From the NCBI RefSeq assembly GCF_003287935.1, contig NZ_CP030287.1:2260267-2324266 (forward strand): DNA of 64,000 bases. Reading direction: 5' to 3'. Below the pieces are notes generated by a model. That model searched no databases. It saw only the letters and a list, made by a program, of their open reading frames with translations, and had not been told where the DNA came from. The stretch's first letter is position 1, and each line of letters begins with the position of its first letter. The translations under genes and the position numbers were made by a program. The stretch comes from Streptomyces sp. ICC1 (GTDB lineage Bacteria; Actinomycetota; Actinomycetes; Streptomycetales; Streptomycetaceae). Of the stretch, positions 42,842-50,706 are shown piece after piece.

Positions 42842-44104
42842 ATGACTTCACCCGCCACACCGAAGGGCGCCGGGCTCGCCCGCTTCGCCATCATCCTCGG
42901 TGCGCTCACCGCCCTCGGACCGCTGGCCAACGACGCCTACCTGCCGGGTCTTCCGCAGATCGCCGAAGACCTGTCGACGAGCGCCTCCGCGGCCCAGCTC
43001 AGCCTCACGGCCTGCCTGCTGGGCCTCGGCATCGGCCAGCTCATCGCCGGCCCGGTCAGTGACGCGCTCGGCCGCCGCCGCCCGCTCATCGTCGGCCTCG
43101 CGCTGTTCGCGGTCACTGCGCTGCTCTGCGCCTTCGCCCCGAACATCTGGACCCTGGTCGGGCTGCGCGCGCTCCAGGGCCTGGGAGGCGCCACCGGCAT
43201 CGTCATCGCGTCCGCCGTCGTGCGCGACCGGCACACCGGGCCCGCCGCGGCCCGGTTCTTCGCCATGCTGATGCTCATCACCGGCATCGCGCCGATCCTG
43301 GCCCCCGTCCTCGGCGGCCAGCTGATGCTGCTCACCTCCTGGAAGGGCATCTTCATCGCCCTCTCCGTCATCGGTGCCGCGATGCTCTTCGGCGTCGCGG
43401 GCGCCCTGCCGGAGACGCACCCCGCCGAACGGCGCGTGCGCGGCGGCCTCAAGGCCACCGTGCCGATCTTCCGCCGGCTGCTCACCGACCGGGTGTTCGT
43501 CGGCTACAACCTGGCCTGCGGCTTCGCGTTCGCCGCGATGTTCGCGTACATCTCCGGCTCGACCTTCGTGCTCCAGTCCATCCACGGGATGTCCCCGCAG
43601 GGCTTCAGCGCGGTCTTCGCGGTCAACGCCCTCGGCCTGGTCATCGCCGCCCAGGTCAGCGGCCGCGTCGTGCACAAGACCGGCCCGCGCGCCCTGCTCG
43701 CGACCGGTCTGACCGTCTCCGCGGTCGGCGGCCTCGCGCTGCTCGCCGTCGTCCTCACCGACGCCGGCCTGGCCCCGATGCTCGTCGCACTGTTCCTGGT
43801 CGTCTCCAGCGTCGGCCTCGTCCTGCCGAACTCCTTCGCGCTGGCCCTGCAGGACCACGGTGACGTGGCCGGCTCGGCCGCCGCACTGCTGGGCCTGTCC
43901 CAGCACCTGATCGGCGCGGCCGTCGTCCCCCTCGTCGGCCTCGCCGGCGAGGACAGCGCCGTCCCGATGGGCATCGTCATCGCCGTCCTCGGCGTCGGCG
44001 GGCTCATCTTCTTCAGCCTCACCAAGGGCCACCAGGCCGCCGGTGCCGAGACCGGGGCCCCGGAGTCCGCGGCCGTGCCCGCCGAGGTGCGCGAGCCGGT
44101 CTAA
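42842..44104 (+). CDS. Bcr/CflA-type MFS drug exporter
   Basis: 420 residues, 12 helices. N-terminal LGALTALGPLANDAYLPGLPQIAEDL and motif A GPVSDALGRRRPLIVG are diagnostic of the Bcr/CflA subfamily. GGAGGGG lies upstream of ATG 42842. Probable exporter of the aromatic product, giving self-resistance. Confidence 0.9.
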   Translation: MTSPATPKGAGLARFAIILGALTALGPLANDAYLPGLPQIAEDLSTSASAAQLSLTACLLGLGIGQLIAGPVSDALGRRRPLIVGLALFAVTALLCAFAPNIWTLVGLRALQGLGGATGIVIASAVVRDRHTGPAAARFFAMLMLITGIAPILAPVLGGQLMLLTSWKGIFIALSVIGAAMLFGVAGALPETHPAERRVRGGLKATVPIFRRLLTDRVFVGYNLACGFAFAAMFAYISGSTFVLQSIHGMSPQGFSAVFAVNALGLVIAAQVSGRVVHKTGPRALLATGLTVSAVGGLALLAVVLTDAGLAPMLVALFLVVSSVGLVLPNSFALALQDHGDVAGSAAALLGLSQHLIGAAVVPLVGLAGEDSAVPMGIVIAVLGVGGLIFFSLTKGHQAAGAETGAPESAAVPAEVREPV

Positions 44105-44258
44105 CACCCGGCGAGAGCGGCTCGAGCAAACGGATTGCCCGCCGGGGGACCGTACGGCGACAGCGCCGTACGGTCCCCCGGCACCCCGGGCCGACACCCG
44201 GGCGGCGACAGGCCCACCCTCTTCCCTTTCCACCGAAACCGATCGAGGCACAGCCACC

Positions 44259-45650
44259 ATGACCCTCGCCACGCACGCCACGGCCGTCGACTCCTGGCGG
44301 CTGCTGCCCGCCGCCCAGCAGCCGGTCTACCCCGACCCGGTCGCCCTGCGCTCCGCGCTCGACGACCTCGCCTCCTACCCGCCCCTGGTCTTCGCCGGGG
44401 AGTGCGACCGCCTGCGCGAGCGCATCGCCGACGTCGCCCGCGGAGAGGCCTTCATCCTCCAGGGCGGCGACTGCGCCGAGACCTTCGACGCCGTCAGCTC
44501 CGACCAGGTCCGCGACAAGGTCCAGACCCTGCTCCAGATGGCCGCCGTCCTCACCTACGCGAGCTCCGTGCCCGTGGTGAAGATCGGCCGGATCGCGGGC
44601 CAGTACTCCAAGCCCCGCTCCAAGCCCACCGAGGTCCAGGGCGGCGTCGAACTGCCCGTCTACCGGGGCGACTCCGTCAACGGCCTCGCCTTCACCCCCG
44701 AGTCCCGCACCCCCGACCCCGAGCGGCTCAAGCGGATGTACCACTCCTCCGCCGCCACCTTGAACCTCGTACGGGCCTTCACCACCGGCGGCTACGCCGA
44801 CCTGCGCCAGGTCCACGAGTGGAACCGCGACTTCGTCGCCGCCTCCCCGGTCGGCGAGCGCTACGAGCGCCTCGCCGGCGACATCGACGACGCGCTCACC
44901 TTCCTCGCCGCCTGCGGCGCCGACCCGGCCGCCGTCCACTCCTCCGAGATCTTCGCCAGCCACGAGGCGCTGCTCCTGGACTACGAGGCCGCGCTGACCC
45001 GCACCGACGCCCGCACCGGCGAGCAGTACGACGTCTCCGGTCACATGATCTGGATCGGCGAGCGCACCCGCCAACTGGACGGCGCACACGTCGAGTTCGC
45101 CTCCAAGGTACGCAACCCCATCGGCGTCAAGCTCGGCCCCACCACCTCCGCCGAAGAGGCCCTGCGCCTCATCGACAAGCTCGACCCCCAGCGCGAGCCC
45201 GGCCGCCTCACCTTCATCACGCGCATGGGCGCCCGCAACATCCGCGAGATCCTGCCCGAGCTCGTCGCGAAGGTCACCGCCGAGGGCGCGCGCCCCGCGT
45301 GGATCTGCGACCCGATGCACGGCAACACCTTCGAGGCGCCCAGCGGCCACAAGACCCGCCACTTCGACGACGTGCTCGACGAGGTCACCGGCTTCTTCGA
45401 GGTGCACCGCACGCTCGGCACCCACCCCGGCGGCATCCACATCGAGCTGACCGGCGACGACGTCACCGAGTGCGTCGGCGGCGGCGCCGAGGTCCGCCTC
45501 ACCGACCTCGGTCAGCGCTACGAGTCCTCCTGCGACCCGCGCCTGAACCGCAAGCAGTCCCTCGACCTGGCCTTCCAGGTCGCCGAGCTGTACCGGGACC
45601 GCGACGCTTCCGGCGCCTCCCGCCGCGAAGCCGTACCCGCCGCCGCCTGA
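44259..45650 (+). CDS. Class II DAHP synthase
   Basis: 463 residues from ATG 44259, full length for the plant-type (class II) enzyme. Signatures: FAGECDRLRERIADVARGEAFILQGGDCAETF, GRIAGQYSKPRSKPTE, GERTRQLDGAHVEF, WICDPMHGNT, GGIHIELTGDDVTECVGGG. It condenses phosphoenolpyruvate and erythrose 4-phosphate, the entry to the shikimate pathway. The cluster context suggests a second, pathway-dedicated copy to raise flux. Confidence 0.93.
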   Translation: MTLATHATAVDSWRLLPAAQQPVYPDPVALRSALDDLASYPPLVFAGECDRLRERIADVARGEAFILQGGDCAETFDAVSSDQVRDKVQTLLQMAAVLTYASSVPVVKIGRIAGQYSKPRSKPTEVQGGVELPVYRGDSVNGLAFTPESRTPDPERLKRMYHSSAATLNLVRAFTTGGYADLRQVHEWNRDFVAASPVGERYERLAGDIDDALTFLAACGADPAAVHSSEIFASHEALLLDYEAALTRTDARTGEQYDVSGHMIWIGERTRQLDGAHVEFASKVRNPIGVKLGPTTSAEEALRLIDKLDPQREPGRLTFITRMGARNIREILPELVAKVTAEGARPAWICDPMHGNTFEAPSGHKTRHFDDVLDEVTGFFEVHRTLGTHPGGIHIELTGDDVTECVGGGAEVRLTDLGQRYESSCDPRLNRKQSLDLAFQVAELYRDRDASGASRREAVPAAA

Positions 45651-45697
45651 TCCCGCGCGACCGATCGACGTACCGTCCTCAGCCAAGGGAGAAGACC

Positions 45698-46075
45698 ATG
45701 TCCGTGCGTGCCCTGCGCGGTGCCATCCAGCTGGAAGTCGACGAGCGGGTCCACCTGCTGGACGGGGTCCGGACGCTGTTCCAGGAGATGCTCGCCGCCA
45801 ACGGGCTCGACCAGGACGACCTGGTCAGCGTGCTCTTCACGGCGACCCCGGACCTGGTCAGCGAGTTCCCGGCGGTCGCCGCCCGCGAACTGGGCGTGAC
45901 CGACGTGCCGCTGATGTGTGCGCAGGAACTGGACATCGCCGGGTCCCTGCCCCGCGTGGTCCGGATCCTCGCGTACGCCGAGACGGAACTGTCCAAGCCC
46001 GAGATCAAGCACGTCTACCTCGGTGGCGCGGCAACCCTGCGCAGGGACCTCGCCGCAGCCGGAGAACCGAGATGA
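45698..46075 (+). CDS. Chorismate mutase, AroH class
   Basis: 125 residues from ATG 45698 (AAGGGAGAAG upstream). The AroH fold is recognised by VRALRGAIQLEVDERVHLLDGVRTLF, VSVLFTATPDLVSEFPAVAAR and GVTDVPLMCAQELDIAGSLPR..RILAYAE. It converts chorismate to prephenate. AroH-type mutases are rarer than AroQ and unregulated, fitting a dedicated supply gene. ATGA overlap with the dehydrogenase. Confidence 0.93.
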   Translation: MSVRALRGAIQLEVDERVHLLDGVRTLFQEMLAANGLDQDDLVSVLFTATPDLVSEFPAVAARELGVTDVPLMCAQELDIAGSLPRVVRILAYAETELSKPEIKHVYLGGAATLRRDLAAAGEPR

Positions 46076-47208
46076 TCCGCTCCGCCGCGGTGGTGGGGAC
46101 CGGCCTCATCGGAACCTCCATCGCGCTGGCCCTCTCCCGGCGCGGGGTAGCCGTCCACCTCATCGACGAGAACGAGTCGGCCGCCCGCACCGCCGCCTCG
46201 CTCGGCGCCGGCACCCTCGGCGCCCCGAAGCACACCGTCGACCTGGCCGTACTGGCCGTCCCGCCGGCCCACGTCGGCACGGTCCTCGCCGCCCAGCAGA
46301 AGCTGGGCCTCGCCCGCTCCTACACCGACGTCGCCAGCGTCAAGACCGAACCCGAGATCGGGGTCCTGGCCGCCGGCGCCGACCCCGTCACCTTCATCGG
46401 CGGACATCCCATGGCCGGTCGGGAGCGCTCCGGCCCGCTCGCCGCCTGCGCCACCCTCTTCGAGGGCCGCTCCTGGGTCCTGACCCCCACGCCGGAGACC
46501 GGCCGTGAAGCGCTCAACATGGCACTGATGATGGTGTCCCTGTGCGGGGCGGTGCCCGTCGTGATGGACAGCGACGTGCACGACCGGGCCGTGGCCCGCG
46601 TCTCGCACACCCCGCACGTCGTCGCCTCGCTGATGGCCGCCCGCCTCCAGCACCTCCCCGAAGACGCCTGCCGCCTCGCCGGCCAGGGACTGCGCGACGT
46701 GACCCGGATCGCCGGGGGAGACCCCCGGCTGTGGAGCGACATCCTGGAGTCCAACGCCACCGCGGTGGCCGACGTGCTCACCGAACTCGCCGAGGACCTC
46801 CAGGTCACCGTGACCGCCCTGCGGGGCCTGGCCACCGACAACGCCGACGAACGGGCCCAGGGCACCACGCTCCTGGCCGACCTGCTCGGCCGCGGCATCA
46901 GCGGCCGCGACCGCATCCCCGGAAAGCACGGGCACCCCGTACCCGCGTGCGCGCCGGTCCGCGTACTGATCGGCGACCAGCCCGGCGAACTCGCCCGGCT
47001 GCTCGCGAGCGCCGCCGAACTCGGCGTCAACATCGAGGACATGACCATCGACCACTCGCCCGGCGACGAGAGCGGACTGGTCGAGCTGATGGTCGCCCGC
47101 GGCACCGCCGTCAGCATGGCCCAGCGCCTGATGAGCGCCGGCTGGAGGGTCCAGCGCATGGGCCCGATCGAGGCCCCACCGGCCCCACCGGTCGCGGTCG
47201 GCGTCTAG
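46072..47208 (+). CDS. Prephenate dehydrogenase with ACT domain
   Basis: 378 residues from ATG 46072 (overlapping the mutase stop). NAD-binding GTGLIGTSIALALSRRG at residue 8, catalytic region GGHPMAGRERSG, C-terminal ACT domain (VLIGDQPGELARLLASAAELGVNIEDM). It makes 4-hydroxyphenylpyruvate from prephenate. Together with the preceding two genes this commits carbon to tyrosine or 4-HPP for the HpaB hydroxylase. Its TAG stop is supplied by the first bases of the inverted-repeat element at 47205. Confidence 0.93.
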   Translation: MIRSAAVVGTGLIGTSIALALSRRGVAVHLIDENESAARTAASLGAGTLGAPKHTVDLAVLAVPPAHVGTVLAAQQKLGLARSYTDVASVKTEPEIGVLAAGADPVTFIGGHPMAGRERSGPLAACATLFEGRSWVLTPTPETGREALNMALMMVSLCGAVPVVMDSDVHDRAVARVSHTPHVVASLMAARLQHLPEDACRLAGQGLRDVTRIAGGDPRLWSDILESNATAVADVLTELAEDLQVTVTALRGLATDNADERAQGTTLLADLLGRGISGRDRIPGKHGHPVPACAPVRVLIGDQPGELARLLASAAELGVNIEDMTIDHSPGDESGLVELMVARGTAVSMAQRLMSAGWRVQRMGPIEAPPAPPVAVGV

Positions 47209-47369
47209 TGCTGTGACCGGAAAGGTTCACCGGGTCGCGGCGCCCGGCACGGCACCTCGCCGCGTTGTCGGACCACCGAAGTACGTCCAGTACAAGCGGC
47301 GGCCCTCCGCCTTGCGATGCACCGCACCGGACACCGCGACCCGGCAAACCTTCCCGGCCACAGCACTAG
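47205..47369. repeat. 165-bp MITE-like inverted-repeat element
   Basis: Starts CTAGTGCTGTGACCGG and ends with the inverted form CCGGCCACAGCACTAG. The terminal inverted repeats extend about 35 bp with four mismatches. The interior has no gene. From memory, near-identical elements with these ends are scattered through many Streptomyces genomes. It lies at the boundary between the accessory cluster and conserved genes. A solo end recurs at 52946-52961. Confidence 0.75.
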
Positions 47370-47406
47370 GCGGGGCCGGTGGCGGGGGCGGCCGTACCCT
47401 GGAGGC

Positions 47407-47598
47407 ATGAGCGACGCCCCCGCCACCGAACCGCAGGACCCGAAGCCCAGGCCGAAGCCGAGGCTGGTCTTCGACGACCCGCTGGACCAGCAGTCCTCGG
47501 ACGACACCGACCGGGGCTGGGGCGAGCGGCCGCCCGCCGGCGGAAGCGCGGCCGACCTGGCCCGCTTCCTCGACGAGAAGCCGCCGCACCACGTCTGA
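47407..47598 (+). CDS. Small acidic conserved-looking protein
   Basis: 63 residues from ATG 47407 (CTGGAGGC upstream). Pro/Asp/Lys-rich with PKPRPKPRLVFDDPLDQQS and the structured end AADLARFLDEKPPHHV. I believe such proteins are conserved next to mscL in streptomycetes. Function unknown. Confidence 0.7.
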   Translation: MSDAPATEPQDPKPRPKPRLVFDDPLDQQSSDDTDRGWGERPPAGGSAADLARFLDEKPPHHV

Positions 47599-47607
47599 GC
47601 CGACGCC

Positions 47608-47639
47608 CCGGCAGCGGCCGGGCGACCGGCCGCTGCCGG
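47608..47639. terminator. Bidirectional hairpin between small gene and mscL
   Basis: Perfect 14-bp arms 47608-47621 and 47626-47639 with loop GCGA, between convergent genes. Confidence 0.75.
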
Positions 47640-47647
47640 CGGACCGG

Positions 47648-48148
47648 CTAGAGCCGGGGGCCGGGGGCGCCGTAGGACGGGGCGCCGCCACCCGTGCCGC
47701 GCTGGGCGACCAGCTCGTCGCGGATCTCCTTGAGGACCTCCAGCTCGGTGATCTCCATCGTCTCCTGGACGCCTTCCTTGGCCTTGCGGCGCGCTTCCTG
47801 CCGGGCGAGGTACTTCGACATCGGCAGCACCATGAGGAAGTACACGACCGCCGCGGTGATCAGGAAGGTCAGCGCGGAGTTGAGCACCGAGCCCCAGAGG
47901 AGCTCCACGCCCGTCGGCTTGCCGTCCGCGCCGATCCCGCAGGGATCCTTGATGCAGCTCTTGTAGGCATCCAGACTCTGCGTGCCGGCGAGCCCGATCA
48001 CCGGGCTGATCAGGCCCTTCACGACCGAGTTCACGATGTTCGTGAACGCGGCGCCGATGACCACGGCCACCGCCAGGTCGACCACGTTGCCGCGCATCAG
48101 GAAGGTCTTGAAACCCGCCAGCACGCTCACCTTCTTCTTCTCGCTCAC
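47648..48148 (-). CDS. mscL: Large-conductance mechanosensitive channel
   Basis: 166 residues; GTG 48148 gives the canonical start MSEKKKVSVLAGFKTFLMRG. Two transmembrane helices (DLAVAVVIGAAFTNIVNSVV and ALTFLITAAVVYFLMVLPM) with a periplasmic loop longer than in E. coli that contains two Cys (YKSCIKDPCG). A C-terminal amphipathic helix and a G/P-rich tail follow. It acts as an osmotic safety valve in the membrane. Confidence 0.92.
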   Translation of the reverse strand: MSEKKKVSVLAGFKTFLMRGNVVDLAVAVVIGAAFTNIVNSVVKGLISPVIGLAGTQSLDAYKSCIKDPCGIGADGKPTGVELLWGSVLNSALTFLITAAVVYFLMVLPMSKYLARQEARRKAKEGVQETMEITELEVLKEIRDELVAQRGTGGGAPSYGAPGPRL

Positions 48149-48271
48149 CACTGAGCCTTTCTTCGCATCTGCCGAACATGGAGCCAACGGTTCCGAAAGC
48201 TACGGCAGTCCGGGCCCGGCGTGTCCAATCGACCCCCGTCTCACGGTGACTTGACCGTACGTCTGCACGAA

Positions 48272-48768
48272 TCAACACAGCGTCACCGCCAGTCGGGACA
48301 CGGCGCCCGCCCCCACGAGAGAGCGCGCGGTTTCCCGGGGCACGGACAGGACGACCAGGGCCCCGCCGTCCCCAACGCCCTTGTCCGGATCGGGTACTTC
48401 GGAGACCCGGGCCCCGGCCGCCACCACCCGCGGCGGCTCGCCGCGCTCCGCCGCGACGACATCGACCCGGTCGCCGGGGCGCAGCAGCCGCACCGTCGCC
48501 GCGTCGGCGATGCGCACCGGAGCCGACACCAGCCGCACCGCCGCCGCGGGCGGCGGCTTCGCGGAGGGCGGCGCGGAACCCCGAGAGGCCTGGGCCTCCG
48601 TGCCGCCCACCGCCAGCACGGCCGCCGCCACGGCCAGCCCGGCCGCGGCGCCGCGCCGCCGGCGCCGCACGGCCCTGCGCAGCCGGTCCCCGCCCCGGCC
48701 CACGCGAAGCGGGGGGAAGTGGGGAACGGGGCGCGCGGGCGGGCACGTGGCGGCGGCCGTGCTGGCGG
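48272..48768 (-). CDS. SAF-domain protein, 5' end cut at the adapter
   Basis: The coding frame covers an N-terminal Arg-rich stretch, a membrane helix (RRGAAAGLAVAAAVLAVGG) and an extracellular SAF-like domain (VRIADAATVRLLRPGDRVDVVAAERG..VLSVPRETARSLVGA). It resembles RcpC/CpaB-like SAF proteins found beside mscL in streptomycetes. GTG 48703 is a possible internal start, but coding sequence (ARPVPHFPPLRVGRGG) continues upstream to the adapter sequence at 48769, so the true start is missing. Confidence 0.65.
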
Positions 48769-48794
48769 CGTGGGCTGGGAGATGTGTATAAGAG
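48769..48794. other. Nextera adapter sequence, probable chimeric junction
   Basis: The 15-base transposon mosaic end AGATGTGTATAAGAG occurs exactly. It is preceded by CGTGGGCTGGG, which matches the Nextera index-side adapter except one base (25 of 26 overall). On the minus strand it encodes the notorious contaminant peptide LLYTSPSPR. Genes on both sides are truncated here. Confidence 0.9.
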
Positions 48795-50540
48795 CCACCC
48801 CCCTCGGCCGAGCCCGACCCCGGCCCCGGGCGGGCCGACCAGCCGTCGGCCTGGCTGCGCCGCCTGCGCGGGTTCGGCTACGCGCCGCCCGCCGACCCGG
48901 CGAAGCGGCCGTCGGACGTGCGCACCCGGCTTGTGCCCCCGTACGCGAAGCCGTCCGGGCAGCTCTGGGCTCAGCTGGGGGTCGCGCCGGCCGCGGCGGA
49001 GAACTGGCAGCGGGTGCTGGCGTGGGCCGGGCCGCTGCTGGTGGCGCTGGTCGCCGGGGTGCTGCGGTTCGCCCACCTGGGCACCCCGAAGGCGGTGATA
49101 TTCGACGAGACGTACTACGCGAAGGACGCGTGGGCCACGATCCGCCAGGGGTACGAGGCGAGCTGGCCCAAGGACATCGACAAGTCGGTCCTCGCCAACC
49201 CGAACGGGGTCTCCCTCCCCCTGGACCCGGGCTACGTCGTGCACCCGCCGATCGGCAAATGGGTGATCGGCCTGGGCGAGTGGATGTTCGGCTTCGATCC
49301 CTTCGGCTGGCGCTTCATGACCGCGCTGCTCGGGACCCTGTCGGTCCTGATGCTGTGCCGGATCGGCCGCCGGCTGTTCCGCTCCACGTTCCTGGGCTGC
49401 CTGGCGGGCACGCTGCTGGCCGTGGACGGCCTGCACCTGGTGATGAGCCGCACCGCGCTGCTCGACCTGGTGCTGATGTTCTTCGTGCTGGGCGCCTTCG
49501 GCGCGCTGGTGGTCGACCGGGACAAGGCGCGGGCCCGGCTCGCGGCGGCGCTCCCGGTGGACGGGGACGGGCGGACCCGTCCGGACGCGCGGATCGCGGA
49601 GACGCTGGGCCTGGGCTGGCGGCCGTACCGGCTCCTGGCCGGGGTGTGCCTGGGCCTGGCCTTCGGCACGAAGTGGAACGGCCTGATCGTGCTGGCCTTC
49701 TTCGGCGTCCTGACCGTGCTGTGGGACGCGGCCGCGCGCCGCACCGCCGGCGCGGGCTCCCCGTACGCGGCGATGCTGCGCCGGGACGCGCTGCCGGCCT
49801 TCCTGTCGACCGTGCCGGTGGCGGTCTCGGTCTACGTGGCCTCGTGGCTCGGCTGGATCCTGTCCCCCGACAACGGCAAGGGCGGGTACTTCCGGGACTG
49901 GGCCGCCAAGAACGACCAGCACAGCTCGCTGTCGTTCCTGCCGGAGTGGCTGCGGAGCATGTGGCACTACGAGACGGAGGTCTACAAGTTCCACGTGGGC
50001 CTGACCTCGGGCCACACCTACGAGTCGAACCCGTGGAGCTGGCTGGTCCTGGGCCGTCCCGTCTCCTTCTTCTACGAGTCTCCGTCGCCCGGCACCGACG
50101 GCTGCCCGGCGACGGAGACGGCCAAGTGCGCGCGCGAGGTGCTGGCGCTGGGCACCCCGCTGCTGTGGTGGACGGGCTGCTTCGCGCTGCTGTACGTGCT
50201 GTGGCGGTGGTTCTTCCGCCGCGACTGGCGGGCGGGCGCGATCGCGTGCGCGCTGGGCGCGGGCCTGCTGCCCTGGTTCAACTACCAGGAGCGGACCATC
50301 TTCTTCTTCTACGCGGTGGTCTTCGTCCCGTACCTGTGCCTGGCGGTGGCCATGATGATCGGCGCCCTGCTGGGCCCGGCCGGCTCCTCGGAACGCCGCC
50401 GCGCCCTGGGCTCGGTGGCGGCGGGCGTCCTGGTGCTCCTGATCGTCTGGAACTTCATCTATTTCTGGCCGATCTACACGGGCCAGTCCATCCCGATGGA
50501 CTCGTGGAGAAACCGCATGTGGCTGGACACCTGGGTCTAG
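48795..50540 (+). CDS. Protein O-mannosyltransferase (PMT family), 5' truncated
   Basis: The frame is open from the first base after the adapter (PSAWLRRLRGFGYAPPADP, then VRTRLVPPYAKP). The start is missing, probably by 10-30 residues; GTG 48918 is internal. A GT39 enzyme with about 10 helices: first-loop DETYYAKDAW with the catalytic Asp-Glu, HPPIGKWVIGLGEWMFG, FGTKWNGL, WNFIYFWPIYTG near the end. It transfers mannose from polyprenyl phosphate to exported proteins. Confidence 0.88.
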   Translation, partial: PPPSAEPDPGPGRADQPSAWLRRLRGFGYAPPADPAKRPSDVRTRLVPPYAKPSGQLWAQLGVAPAAAENWQRVLAWAGPLLVALVAGVLRFAHLGTPKAVIFDETYYAKDAWATIRQGYEASWPKDIDKSVLANPNGVSLPLDPGYVVHPPIGKWVIGLGEWMFGFDPFGWRFMTALLGTLSVLMLCRIGRRLFRSTFLGCLAGTLLAVDGLHLVMSRTALLDLVLMFFVLGAFGALVVDRDKARARLAAALPVDGDGRTRPDARIAETLGLGWRPYRLLAGVCLGLAFGTKWNGLIVLAFFGVLTVLWDAAARRTAGAGSPYAAMLRRDALPAFLSTVPVAVSVYVASWLGWILSPDNGKGGYFRDWAAKNDQHSSLSFLPEWLRSMWHYETEVYKFHVGLTSGHTYESNPWSWLVLGRPVSFFYESPSPGTDGCPATETAKCAREVLALGTPLLWWTGCFALLYVLWRWFFRRDWRAGAIACALGAGLLPWFNYQERTIFFFYAVVFVPYLCLAVAMMIGALLGPAGSSERRRALGSVAAGVLVLLIVWNFIYFWPIYTGQSIPMDSWRNRMWLDTWV

Positions 50541-50706
50541 GGGCCGGGCCGCCGGGCGGCCCGGCGCCCACGAACGGGGCATGTTCCGGTCCGGTAACAA
50601 GGCCGTCTCCCGTGCGTCCGTTCGACGTAGGGTCTGCATCAAGGGCCCTTTGAACGCGTTCAGCGGTCGGGGAAGGGGCCGTCGTACGGGGGACGGGGAC
50701 TGTGGA

